Shown here: piece by piece, positions 23,449-29,949 of the stretch
How the letters are laid out: every line of letters starts with the position of its first letter
How positions within the stretch are numbered: the stretch's first letter is position 1
Virus record (IMG/VR): IMGVR_UViG_3300008261_000062
Span: 1 to 37,430 of that record
Origin: a virus
Direction: 5' to 3' (one strand)
Length of the DNA stretch: 37,430 nucleotides
Program-made: the position numbers and the translations under genes
Notes under the pieces: model-generated
The model's database searches: none
What the model was told of the DNA's origin: nothing
What the model saw: only the letters and a program-made list of their open reading frames with translations

Positions 23449-23742
23449 TCAATCGTCTTTTTCTTTGACGCGATAACCAATCTTCCACAAGACATCTGCA
23501 ATCGTGCTAGCAGTCTCTAATACTGCCTCTTCTGCCAACTCGGGACGAACCGCATGAATCGTTTCGTGTATGAGTGTATCAAGAAGGTCTTTGTTTTTTG
23601 CGTTTCTGTTTACCCAAATTTCTGGATTTGAAACAGACGGATCGTCACACTCGCCCCATGAATTTCGGGACATTCGTGAAGAGTTTACGAGACGGACTCG
23701 CCACTCTTTACGGTTGATCTTCGTTCGTATCTGTTTCTCTTT
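23449..23742 (-). CDS. small HExxH metalloprotease-like protein
   Basis: About 97 residues; the start is uncertain (GTG at 23742 assumed, frame open to 23775). EIWVNRNAKNKDLLDTLIHE continues into the HETIH zinc-type motif, followed by a helix (EEAVLETASTIADVLW) and GYRVKEKDD. This short layout resembles SprT-like mini-proteases, but a third zinc ligand is not obvious. It overlaps the 3' end of the BPSL0761-like gene in a different frame, suggesting coupling. Confidence 0.65.
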   Translation of the reverse strand, partial: KEKQIRTKINRKEWRVRLVNSSRMSRNSWGECDDPSVSNPEIWVNRNAKNKDLLDTLIHETIHAVRPELAEEAVLETASTIADVLWKIGYRVKEKDD

Positions 23743-23920
23743 CACTTGGAACCTCGTCAAGCACAAAGATTTCACAGGGGAATGGATAATGTTTAAGGCA
23801 ACGAGATGCTGCCTTTCTTACTGCACTTGGAACTCGCGGAGTTTCCTTTGGATTTAAGAGAGTAAAAAGAAATTCGCGAGTGTTGAGTAGAGCGTTGATC
23901 TGTTCTTGCCTAGTGGACAT
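23708..23920 (-). CDS. BPSL0761-family-like protein
   Basis: A 70-residue protein from the ATG at 23920. STRQEQINALLNTREFLFTL is followed by NPKETPRVPSAVRKAASRCL and KHYPFPCEI. The order R-x-x-A-L-x-x-T-R-E-F-L...P...V-P...A-x-x-x-L-x-H-Y-P matches what I know of the BPSL0761 family, a small helical protein of unknown function in bacteria and prophages. Acidic tail. Confidence 0.72.
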   Translation of the reverse strand: MSTRQEQINALLNTREFLFTLLNPKETPRVPSAVRKAASRCLKHYPFPCEIFVLDEVPSERETDTNEDQP

Positions 23921-23921
23921 T

Positions 23922-24167
23922 TTACTTCCAATCTGGATAAACAAGCACACCGTTTCCACTAGTATCTAGAACTTCTACAGCGGCAACTCGCGGAATCTTT
24001 TCAATATCCGCAGCAATTTGCTGCGGAGTTTGGTAGTAATGACACTTCTTGATTTCAGATTCAATATCTGAATTATTGATGCTGTCGAGAGAATCTTCTG
24101 TGCGCCACACACGAACTGTGAAACGCTCAGTATTTCCCTTTGTCATTGATTCCAACTGTCTATTCAT
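23922..24167 (-). CDS. hypothetical protein after tRNA-Thr
   Basis: An 81-residue alpha/beta protein (RFTVRVWRTEDSLDSI, TPQQIAADIEKIPRVAAVEV). It starts at the ATG at 24167 with TTGGAGGTTGT, 10 bases after the tRNA-Thr 3' end, so tRNA and mRNA share a transcript. No family recognised. Confidence 0.68.
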   Translation of the reverse strand: MNRQLESMTKGNTERFTVRVWRTEDSLDSINNSDIESEIKKCHYYQTPQQIAADIEKIPRVAAVEVLDTSGNGVLVYPDWK

Positions 24168-24177
24168 ACAACCTCCA

Positions 24178-24249
24178 AGCCACCTGTGAGATTTGAACTC
24201 ACGACCCTCGCATTACAAATACGATGCACTGCCGCTGTGCTAAGGTGGC
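24178..24249 (-). tRNA. tRNA-Thr(TGT)
   Basis: Acceptor GCCACCT/AGGTGGC, D-arm GCAC/GTGC, anticodon stem CGTAT/ATACG with loop TTGTA and flanking T/A, anticodon TGT. T-arm GTGAG-TTCAAAT-CTCAC. U73. No CCA. Confidence 0.93.
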
Positions 24250-24256
24250 GAAACTT

Positions 24257-24679
24257 TTAGTCGATGTGCTTTTCAACCTTATCCCAATAGCCTTCAGTCT
24301 TGTCGGACTTGAAGCCGTTTGGTCCACCATTGTGAATCCTAGCCATGTCTTCATAGGTAGGCGTGGAACCAATCCGTCGAGCCGTAGCGTAGCGATTCAG
24401 ATACGCCACGACAACACGCTCTGCGTAAGCACGGTTCATGCAGTCCTTGTAAGATCCTCCAATCGAAGGATCAAACTCAACTGCATCTTCCCAATAGCAC
24501 TTGTGAATTTGGTATGGACCAATTGCCTTTCCACGATCTCCGATGAGATTCTTGCCATCAGAGGATTCAACCATACGGATTGCGTCGAGAAGCGGACGAA
24601 TCTCTGTTGCGGTGATCCGCTGCTTCTGTGCAGGAGGCGTGAGGGTGAGAACCGTTGAGATGAGAATAGTGGTGAACAT
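24257..24679 (-). CDS. exported i-type (destabilase-like) lysozyme, endolysin candidate
   Basis: A 140-residue protein from the ATG at 24679 with a signal peptide (MFTTILISTVLTLTPPAQ). RMVESSDGKNLIGDRGKAIG is followed by PYQIHKCYWEDA, then AERVVVAYLNRYA and EDMARIHNGGPNGFKSDKT. The GPYQI...W...Y...ARIHNGGPNG order is that of destabilase/i-type lysozymes, with catalytic Glu in VESSDG. It would cut peptidoglycan after Sec export. The ORF opens at 24691, but the promoter -10 (24692-24687) covers those codons, so the mRNA seems nearly leaderless. Placed between tRNA-Tyr and tRNA-Thr. Confidence 0.8.
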   Translation of the reverse strand: MFTTILISTVLTLTPPAQKQRITATEIRPLLDAIRMVESSDGKNLIGDRGKAIGPYQIHKCYWEDAVEFDPSIGGSYKDCMNRAYAERVVVAYLNRYATARRIGSTPTYEDMARIHNGGPNGFKSDKTEGYWDKVEKHID

Positions 24680-24686
24680 GTTGATC

Positions 24687-24715
24687 ATCATACACTATAT
24701 CGAACACTCTGTCAA
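24687..24715 (-). promoter_or_regulatory. sigma70-type promoter, nearly leaderless
   Basis: TTGACA (24715-24710), 17-base spacer, TATGAT (24692-24687). The ATG at 24679 begins 8 bases after the -10. Confidence 0.82.
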
Positions 24716-24735
24716 GGCTCTTAAGAAAATTTTAG

Positions 24736-24817
24736 TGGATCATGAAGGACTTGCACCTACGAAGTCTAAAGACAAGAGATTTACAGTCTCTCCCCGTTGC
24801 TGCTTGGGTAATGATCC
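24736..24817 (-). tRNA. tRNA-Tyr(GTA)
   Basis: Class II shape of 82 bases. Acceptor GGATCAT/ATGATCC, anticodon stem AGAGA/TCTCT with GTA anticodon, long variable arm (TGTCTTTAGACTTC), T-arm with loop TGCAAGT and one T-T mismatch in the stem. A73. Confidence 0.9.
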
Positions 24818-24820
24818 AGA

Positions 24821-24892
24821 CTGATCTGATTGGATTCGAACCAATAACCCTCGACTTAACAGGTCGATGCACTTCCGTTGTGCTACAGATCA
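24821..24892 (-). tRNA. tRNA-Asn(GTT)
   Basis: Acceptor TGATCTG/CAGATCA, D-stem GCAC/GTGC, anticodon loop CTGTTAA (GTT), T-arm ATTGG-TTCGAAT-CCAAT, G73. Separated from tRNA-Gly by one base. Confidence 0.93.
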
Positions 24893-24893
24893 A

Positions 24894-24965
24894 AGCGAAC
24901 GAAGGGATTCGAACCCTCGACCATCGGTTTGGAAAACCGAGACTCTACCGCTGAGTTACATTCGC
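24894..24965 (-). tRNA. tRNA-Gly(TCC)
   Basis: Acceptor GCGAATG/CGTTCGC, D-stem ACTC/GAGT, anticodon loop TTTCCAA (TCC), T-arm GAGGG-TTCGAAT-CCCTT, U73. First of the Gly-Asn-Tyr cluster in transcription order. Confidence 0.94.
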
Positions 24966-25056
24966 GTTTGAGCGTTATTTGCAGAATGCGCTCACCCTCT
25001 GCTGACACTAGGTAGTCAGACACCATCTGCCGCTTTTGGTGGGCAGCGACCTGAAG

Positions 25057-25380
25057 TTAGCGACCCTTGGTTGGGCAAGAGGCGCGAAGGTTGTCAACCT
25101 TCGTGTGAAGGCTGTCAACCTCACCGTCGAGGCGACGATTCACCTCGTCGTAATTGCGATCCATCATCGCATAGATGTCGCTGATGCGGTTGTCGCACTC
25201 GCTCTCCTTGCCCTTCGAATAGAAGTAGGCAGCAAGAGCCGCGAAGAACGCAATGAGGCAGTAGTTCGACTTCACAACCGCATTCACAGTCTCTGGAGAG
25301 AGGAAAGTGAACCAAGCAAAACCAGCGGCTGAAAGAGTCGCGACCGTGCTAAACACATTCTGACGATTCCAATACATCAT
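25057..25380 (-). CDS. membrane protein with C-terminal coiled coil
   Basis: A 107-residue protein from the ATG at 25380 (AAGGAG about 10 bases upstream). Two hydrophobic segments (VFSTVATLSAAGFAWFTFL and YCLIAFFAALAAYFY) are followed by a charged coiled coil with regular Asp/Arg/Leu spacing (RRLDGEVDSLHTKVDNLRAS). The frame runs on upstream through tRNA-Glu, which rules out the longer start. It resembles small phage inner-membrane proteins. Role unknown. Confidence 0.7.
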   Translation of the reverse strand: MMYWNRQNVFSTVATLSAAGFAWFTFLSPETVNAVVKSNYCLIAFFAALAAYFYSKGKESECDNRISDIYAMMDRNYDEVNRRLDGEVDSLHTKVDNLRASCPTKGR

Positions 25381-25475
25381 GTTACCATTTCTCCTTACAA
25401 TGTAGAAAACCTTACCACACTTGTTCTTGAAGGCGACAAGTTTACGATTGCCTTTCAGCGAACGAACTCGCTTAA

Positions 25476-25547
25476 TACCCCCGAGGGGAATCGAACCCCT
25501 GTCAAGAGAGTGAAAATCTCTGATCCTAGCCGCTAGACGACGAGGGC
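25476..25547 (-). tRNA. tRNA-Glu(TTC)
   Basis: Acceptor GCCCTCG/CGGGGGT (G1-U72), anticodon loop TTTTCAC (TTC), T-arm AGGGG-TTCGATT-CCCCT, A73. No CCA. Confidence 0.92.
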
Positions 25548-25592
25548 GTTTAATTTCTGAATCCATCTCAAGTAACATACACTCTCCTTCAA

Positions 25593-25667
25593 TACGCCAC
25601 CTTGGAATCGAACCAAGTCTTACCCGATTATAAATCGGGCTGAGATAACCAAGACCTCCCGTGGCGC
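25593..25667 (-). tRNA. tRNA-Ile(TAT)
   Basis: Acceptor GCGCCAC/GTGGCGT (G1-U72), anticodon stem CCCGA/TCGGG with loop TTTATAA (TAT), T-arm CTTGG-TTCGATT-CCAAG, A73. Position 8 is G rather than the usual U, and the D-arm is slightly irregular (GAG/CTC). It reads AUA directly without lysidine. Confidence 0.85.
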
Positions 25668-25674
25668 GTTACTC

Positions 25675-25926
25675 CTATAGTGTAGCAGGATTTGTAGGGA
25701 TGTCAAGGACCAACTTGCGAGAACTTACATGTCCGTTAAGATTCTTGTCAAGGTAGTTTGACTTTTGACGATCCTCGTCGTTTCCTAGACGATAGCCAAT
25801 CTTCACAATTCCGTGCTGTGCAAAAAAATCAGCATTTTGTTCCAAAACTTGGACAAACTGCTTTGCAACTTTGACAGAAGTCTCTTCGTCGGTTGAGATT
25901 GGGAAGTCGATGAACATTCTAAACAT
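25675..25926 (-). CDS. hypothetical protein upstream of tRNA-Ile
   Basis: An 83-residue protein, MFRMFIDFPISTDEETSVKV, then AKQFVQVLEQNADFFAQHG. A strand-helix-strand pattern; no family recognised. AGGAGAATTGAA precedes the ATG. It ends 7 bases before tRNA-Ile, so both share a transcript. Confidence 0.68.
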   Translation of the reverse strand: MFRMFIDFPISTDEETSVKVAKQFVQVLEQNADFFAQHGIVKIGYRLGNDEDRQKSNYLDKNLNGHVSSRKLVLDIPTNPATL

Positions 25927-25941
25927 TTCAATTCTCCTGAA

Positions 25942-26325
25942 TTATTCAGTCTTTCCGTCTTCTCCTTGTGGAGTCGGCGTATCATTGCTATTTCCAAGTG
26001 ACTTCTTCTTGGCTTTTCCAAGCCCAGATGGTTTTCTTTCCGAAGTTTTTGCTTTGGACATGACATCTGAGAGTTCTGTGAAAAGAGACTGTAGAAGATC
26101 TCTTGCTTCTAGGTCAAGAATGATGTTAACTGTTTCGGGTATGTAGATAGTGTGATCACCATCAAAAGTTGTCATTGCCAACTTCAACATCTCGGACGCG
26201 GTTTTTCCACGATAAAGAATGTTGTATTTGCTGGACTGAAAATCATTACCTTCAACCATGACTAAACCATAGTCACCTTCACCAAGGTAACAGATTGAAA
26301 TGTAGTTTCCCGATTCAGTAGCCAT
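25942..26325 (-). CDS. hypothetical protein
   Basis: A 127-residue protein. A beta-rich start (YISICYLGEGDYGLVMVEGN) leads into a helix with LKLAMTTFDGDHTIYIPET and LLQSLFTELSDVMSK, then a low-complexity basic/Pro tail (KAKTSERKPSGLGKAKKK). GAAAGGAGTCTC precedes the start. Not recognised. Confidence 0.68.
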   Translation of the reverse strand: MATESGNYISICYLGEGDYGLVMVEGNDFQSSKYNILYRGKTASEMLKLAMTTFDGDHTIYIPETVNIILDLEARDLLQSLFTELSDVMSKAKTSERKPSGLGKAKKKSLGNSNDTPTPQGEDGKTE

Positions 26326-26352
26326 GAGACTCCTTTCGGCTATTAGTATGTA

Positions 26353-26715
26353 TCACCGATTGGAACCCAACATGGCACTAGTAAGGATCTTTCCACGCTC
26401 ACGGACATAGACAAGCAGCCACGCATCGTAGAAATTCTTAAATCCAGATGCAATCACTTCACCTGTCTTGAAATCCTTGATAAGGTAAGATTCCACATCA
26501 TCAGACTCAACAAACCAATCTCCTCCTGTGGTTGCGTCGATAGTAGAGGAGAGTCGGTGAGCAATCTCTTGTCCGTCCTTTGAAAGGTGGTCATGAATCG
26601 ACTTTTGCTTCAGGTCTGTAGCCGTCCATGTGTCAATTCCCGTGATGCTATCCACGAATTCATCTCCACCAATGTCATATCGGTCGGAATCAGAGACATC
26701 TTCAAAATTATCCAT
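26353..26715 (-). CDS. hypothetical acidic protein
   Basis: A 120-residue protein from the ATG at 26715 (GAAGGAGAAATCA upstream). MDNFEDVSDSDRYDIGGDEF is very acidic; the later part (DWFVESDDVESYLIKDFKTG, FKNFYDAWLLVYVRERGK) looks like a small globular fold. It overlaps the uvdE 3' end by 8 bases, so it is translated in the same operon. Not recognised. Confidence 0.68.
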   Translation of the reverse strand: MDNFEDVSDSDRYDIGGDEFVDSITGIDTWTATDLKQKSIHDHLSKDGQEIAHRLSSTIDATTGGDWFVESDDVESYLIKDFKTGEVIASGFKNFYDAWLLVYVRERGKILTSAMLGSNR

Positions 26716-27643
26716 TGATTTCTCCTTCTTCGCAAAGATTTTCACGAACCTTGAGGTAAGCCTTGTCCTTTGCCTTTACCTCAAGCATCACATCATACGA
26801 CAGATTTGTGTTTAGACTTGGAATTGGACCTGTAACATAATCTGAATGTGCAGTAGGCATCTTGCCTTCCGCGCTTTCAGAGTAGTGAATCTTCGGAGGA
26901 TCTACAAATCCCTCCCAAGTTTCAAAAGCAATCCTTGCTGCTTCAGGCAGAGACTCATCAGAGCGAAATCGGTGATGATGCACATCAAGAACCAACTTCG
27001 TTCCTGTCTTTTCTGAAATGAGGCGACGAAGTTCGGTAATTGACCAACCTCCACCCTTGTCATCATTCTCAAGAGTGATTCGCTTCTTGAGTGAAGGATT
27101 CAATCGTTGAAAATTGTGAACAAAACGAGCAGCAGTCTTGATCTTTGAATCGTATGAGCCACCAACATGGATGTTAATGACAAACTCTTCTCCAAGACCA
27201 AGCATGTTGCCGATGTTGTCATGCATATCAAGACCAAGCAGCGTCTTCTTCACATTCTCCTCGTTTGGAGAGGCAAGAGTTGTGAATGGACCTGGATGGC
27301 ATGACAGCCTGATGTCGTGCAGTTTTGCAATCTCTCCTGTTTCACGAAGAACCTTGAGGATTTCAGCGGATTCATAGAGATCTTCCACCTTGTAGCCAAG
27401 TGTAGGATGATCCATGAATGGAAACAGACACGATGTGATGCGAAACATCTTCACACCGTGTTCTGTGTTCCACAACATGATACGCTTGAGATCCTTGCAG
27501 TTCTTCAATGCAAGTTCGCCAGCACGATTGAGACTGAAGCCATCCATTCGGCATGTGCGGTCACACATGACTCGTTCGGACTTCTTGAATCCCTCTGAAA
27601 TGCTTAGGTTTTGACAGGCGTAACCGATGCGTCTGATTGGCAT
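26708..27643 (-). CDS. uvsE: UV damage endonuclease (UvdE/UvsE family)
   Basis: A 311-residue TIM-barrel repair enzyme. RIGYACQNLSI, CRMDGFSLNRA, LWNTEHGVKMFRI, LSCHPGPF, KKRITLENDD, KLVLDVHHHRF and PPKIHYSES occur in order and supply the His, Glu and Asp metal ligands of the UVDE family. It nicks DNA 5' of pyrimidine dimers without a glycosylase. The ATG at 27643 is 7 bases after the promoter -10, so the mRNA looks leaderless. This is a repair gene useful to a phage in sunlit water. Confidence 0.9.
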   Translation of the reverse strand: MPIRRIGYACQNLSISEGFKKSERVMCDRTCRMDGFSLNRAGELALKNCKDLKRIMLWNTEHGVKMFRITSCLFPFMDHPTLGYKVEDLYESAEILKVLRETGEIAKLHDIRLSCHPGPFTTLASPNEENVKKTLLGLDMHDNIGNMLGLGEEFVINIHVGGSYDSKIKTAARFVHNFQRLNPSLKKRITLENDDKGGGWSITELRRLISEKTGTKLVLDVHHHRFRSDESLPEAARIAFETWEGFVDPPKIHYSESAEGKMPTAHSDYVTGPIPSLNTNLSYDVMLEVKAKDKAYLKVRENLCEEGEING

Positions 27644-27649
27644 GGCAAC

Positions 27650-27678
27650 ATCATAGCATGTATCTGAACGGCTGTCAA
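27650..27678 (-). promoter_or_regulatory. sigma70-type promoter, leaderless uvsE
   Basis: TTGACA (27678-27673), 17-base spacer, TATGAT (27655-27650). The A of the uvsE ATG is the seventh base after the -10. Confidence 0.85.
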
Positions 27679-27679
27679 G

Positions 27680-27922
27680 TCAACCGAGAGTATTAATCTT
27701 ATCGTAAAGATCAGTTAGTTCTTTACGCAAGCGTTCAATCTCGTTTCGTAGTTCTCTGACTTCGATATGAAGATTCTCTGCGCGTTCAATGAGAGAATTA
27801 ACTTCAACAAACTCTCGCTCAACTACAGGATCGGGCTTGGACTTTACGATTGGAATGTATTCCTTGATGATGTGTTCATCATCATCGTAGGCGGCGTATG
27901 AATCATGAATTGTTGCTGGCAT
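27680..27922 (-). CDS. small coiled-coil protein
   Basis: An 80-residue protein from the ATG at 27922 (TTGGAGATTTGGA upstream). MPATIHDSYAAYDDDEHIIK is followed by a regular leucine heptad (IEVRELRNEIERLRKELTD). The last part resembles the end of the protein at 37189 (ELYDD versus DLYDK). Not otherwise recognised. Confidence 0.68.
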   Translation of the reverse strand: MPATIHDSYAAYDDDEHIIKEYIPIVKSKPDPVVEREFVEVNSLIERAENLHIEVRELRNEIERLRKELTDLYDKINTLG

Positions 27923-28124
27923 TCCAAATCTCCAATTGACCCTTTGGAAGTGGACCATCGAAAATTCCGCTTTGATCTGCGGCTTCTACTGTTGAACGCA
28001 GAGTTTCATATCCAGCCACATCAGGCTTTTCGATATAACTCTTTGCTGCATTCGCTACCATCAGAAGAGGGAAAAAATTCTTTACGATTTCGTGATACTT
28101 CGCCTTGTAATCGGGTTCGCTCAT
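27903..28124 (-). CDS. hypothetical protein
   Basis: A 73-residue helical protein, MSEPDYKAKYHEIVKNFFPL, then ANAAKSYIEKPDVAGYETLR. The ATG at 28124 has GGAGG 6 bases upstream; an ATG at 28136 lies in front of the ribosome site. It has its own promoter and overlaps the next gene's start. Not recognised. Confidence 0.68.
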   Translation of the reverse strand: MSEPDYKAKYHEIVKNFFPLLMVANAAKSYIEKPDVAGYETLRSTVEAADQSGIFDGPLPKGQLEIWNASNNS

Positions 28125-28143
28125 AATGACCTCCATGTAGAGT

Positions 28144-28171
28144 ATTATAGGTTGAGTAAACGATGAATCAA
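28144..28171 (-). promoter_or_regulatory. sigma70-type promoter
   Basis: TTGATT (28171-28166), 16-base spacer, TATAAT (28149-28144) on the minus strand, followed by a short leader with GGAGG. Confidence 0.75.
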
Positions 28172-28186
28172 GTGATTCCTGAAAGA

Positions 28187-28212
28187 AACAGGGCGGAAAT
28201 TTCCGCCCTGTT
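28187..28212 (-). terminator. perfect 13-bp palindromic terminator
   Basis: AACAGGGCGGAAA / TTTCCGCCCTGTT is perfect, with TTCTTTC after it on minus and TGTTTTAAC on plus. It ends the 28216-29915 transcript just before the next promoter. Confidence 0.8.
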
Positions 28213-28215
28213 GTT

Positions 28216-28341
28216 TTAACTTTTTTGTTCCAAGTTTTTCTTACGATTCATATACTTTATAAAACACTCATGCTTTATTTGTCGTCGCGATTTCTTTCCT
28301 ATTCCACCGCGACCTTTACCACAGCCACCATTCTTTGCCAT
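28216..28341 (-). CDS. 41-residue basic Gly-rich protein
   Basis: MAKNGGCGKGRGGIGKKSRR, then QIKHECFIKYMNRKKN and a short polar end. Two Cys and many Lys/Arg. AAAGGAGAATACATT precedes the ATG, 14 bases after the stop of the 519-residue protein. Probably nucleic-acid binding and perhaps packaged with its neighbour, by charge only. Confidence 0.65.
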   Translation of the reverse strand: MAKNGGCGKGRGGIGKKSRRQIKHECFIKYMNRKKNLEQKS

Positions 28342-28355
28342 AATGTATTCTCCTT

Positions 28356-29915
28356 TTACTTGGTCTTCAGTTGTCCAGTTCTCTTGAGATAGTTATAGTG
28401 AGGACGCTTTTCTCTTGCTGCTGCTACAGGGTCTTCTGGTGTGCGGAAGGTTCCCTTTCTCATATTAGCATCGTATTCACGCATCTTTGCTTGAGATTCG
28501 CGTTTCTTCGCAATCTGTTCAGGAGACATCTTTGGCTTATTACCTTGCAAGCGATTTGCCATTGCAGGAACAACACCTGTGCCAGTATCTCTTGCAACTC
28601 CTCTATCGACATTCAGATTGCGGAATGATGCGATGGCTTTGCTGCGCTGATTCGCAAGGTTTCCTGCCTTCTTGGTGTATTTGCCGCTCTTGCCGATGAG
28701 ACTTCCACCACCCTTGACTGCCTCGGCAGATGCTCCACCCTTCATTGCCATTCTTGCGGCAACCTTGGCTTCTTGTTCTGCTGCTGCTCTTGCGAGTTTT
28801 GGATTCTTTGTCTTATATGCTGCACCCTTGAGGCGCATCAACTTCTTGTAACCAGCCTCGTCCAACTGCAACGATTCAGGAACAAGACCCTTTGCCTTCA
28901 TAGCAGAGTGCTTGAGTTTTGCTCTTCCAAGAACTGCTGGTGATGCTCCACCGAACTTCGTTCTGTCTCTATATAACTTCTTCTTAATTGAACGCTGCAT
29001 GAAGTCTGCAACTTTTCCTGTTATAGGCTTTCCTGAAACAAGGTGCTTGCGAATGATTCGCATACGCTTTGCGCTTACGCCTTCACCCAATTGTCCTTCA
29101 GCATCCTTCTTGTTCTGCATCCAGAACTCTGCTTCCTTCTTGTCACCCTTCTTCACTGCCTTGACGATCTCGCGCTTCGATCCCTTGATTGCTTTCTTGA
29201 GTTGACCTTTTGAGTGAACATAGGAGCCTTCAGCCAAAGCATCGGTTTCTGGATCGTATGAATCATATTGTGGACGAATTCCCTTTGCCTGTAGTTCACG
29301 ATGCTTTGCAAGTTCCTTCTCATTGAACTTGCCTATTGCCTTGTCAACGGCAGGAGATGTCTTTGTGTCCTTGTTGAAGAACTTTACAACTGTTCTCTTT
29401 GGTGCGCCACCCTTGCGAAGTTTACGGGCGACTCTACGACCCAACTCTGAATCATAGGCAGTATCTAATTTCTTAACAGTTTCTGGATTGTTGAAATTCT
29501 TTGCACTCATCTTTGCACGAAGGAGACGAGCCTTGCGCTTTGCACCCTCCTGCAATACGGCAACAAGACTGTCGAGATCTTCTTTTGTTACCATAGTCTT
29601 CGGCTTGATCTTCTTCATACCCATTGCCATGTGCTTACGGGCAACAGCCTTTGCAGCAAAATTGGCAATAGCAGAGCCTCTGCGCTCAAAGGCTCTCTTT
29701 CCTGCGGCAACCTTTGTTGCCTTTGCCTCTTTAGGGGTAGCACCGCCACGAAGAGCCTGACGAGTCTTCAATGAGGTTGCTCCGCTCTGAACAGCAGCAA
29801 CTCCAGAGAGTGATTTTTCTTTTTGATAATTTCCAGCCTTAGCCGCCTTTGCAGCCGCAGCCTGTAGTCTCATGGTTCTTGCCTGTCCGCGTGAACCTTC
29901 GTTGATATTGCTCAT
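28356..29915 (-). CDS. very basic 519-residue protein, candidate cleaved internal head protein
   Basis: Starts MSNINEGSRGQARTMRLQ, then Ala/Lys/Arg-rich stretches through most of its length, with almost no hydrophobic core. Sites of the T4 prohead-protease type ([LI]xE) recur: INE-GSRG (6), LQE-GAKRK (about 124), LAE-GSYVH, LGE-GVSAKR, LDE-AGYKK. Several cuts would give peptides of tens of residues to about 100 residues. EGSRGQARTMRL matches EGSRSPARTARL in the gene at 35270. AGGAGAT and a late promoter box precede it. A DNA-condensing or scaffold-core precursor is likely; this is inference. Confidence 0.75.
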   Translation of the reverse strand: MSNINEGSRGQARTMRLQAAAAKAAKAGNYQKEKSLSGVAAVQSGATSLKTRQALRGGATPKEAKATKVAAGKRAFERRGSAIANFAAKAVARKHMAMGMKKIKPKTMVTKEDLDSLVAVLQEGAKRKARLLRAKMSAKNFNNPETVKKLDTAYDSELGRRVARKLRKGGAPKRTVVKFFNKDTKTSPAVDKAIGKFNEKELAKHRELQAKGIRPQYDSYDPETDALAEGSYVHSKGQLKKAIKGSKREIVKAVKKGDKKEAEFWMQNKKDAEGQLGEGVSAKRMRIIRKHLVSGKPITGKVADFMQRSIKKKLYRDRTKFGGASPAVLGRAKLKHSAMKAKGLVPESLQLDEAGYKKLMRLKGAAYKTKNPKLARAAAEQEAKVAARMAMKGGASAEAVKGGGSLIGKSGKYTKKAGNLANQRSKAIASFRNLNVDRGVARDTGTGVVPAMANRLQGNKPKMSPEQIAKKRESQAKMREYDANMRKGTFRTPEDPVAAAREKRPHYNYLKRTGQLKTK

Positions 29916-29933
29916 ATAATCTCCTATTCTGAC

Positions 29934-29941
29934 TATTTATG
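29934..29941 (-). promoter_or_regulatory. T4-like late promoter box
   Basis: CATAAATA on the minus strand, 18 bases before the ATG of the 519-residue basic protein. Confidence 0.62.
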
Positions 29942-29949
29942 TAAAACTA

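Noticed and set aside
24957-25034. Short minus ORF starting MVSDYLVSAEGERILQ
   Set aside because: Reads like protein for about 20 residues, but has no ribosome site and continues into tRNA-Gly, so I left it out.
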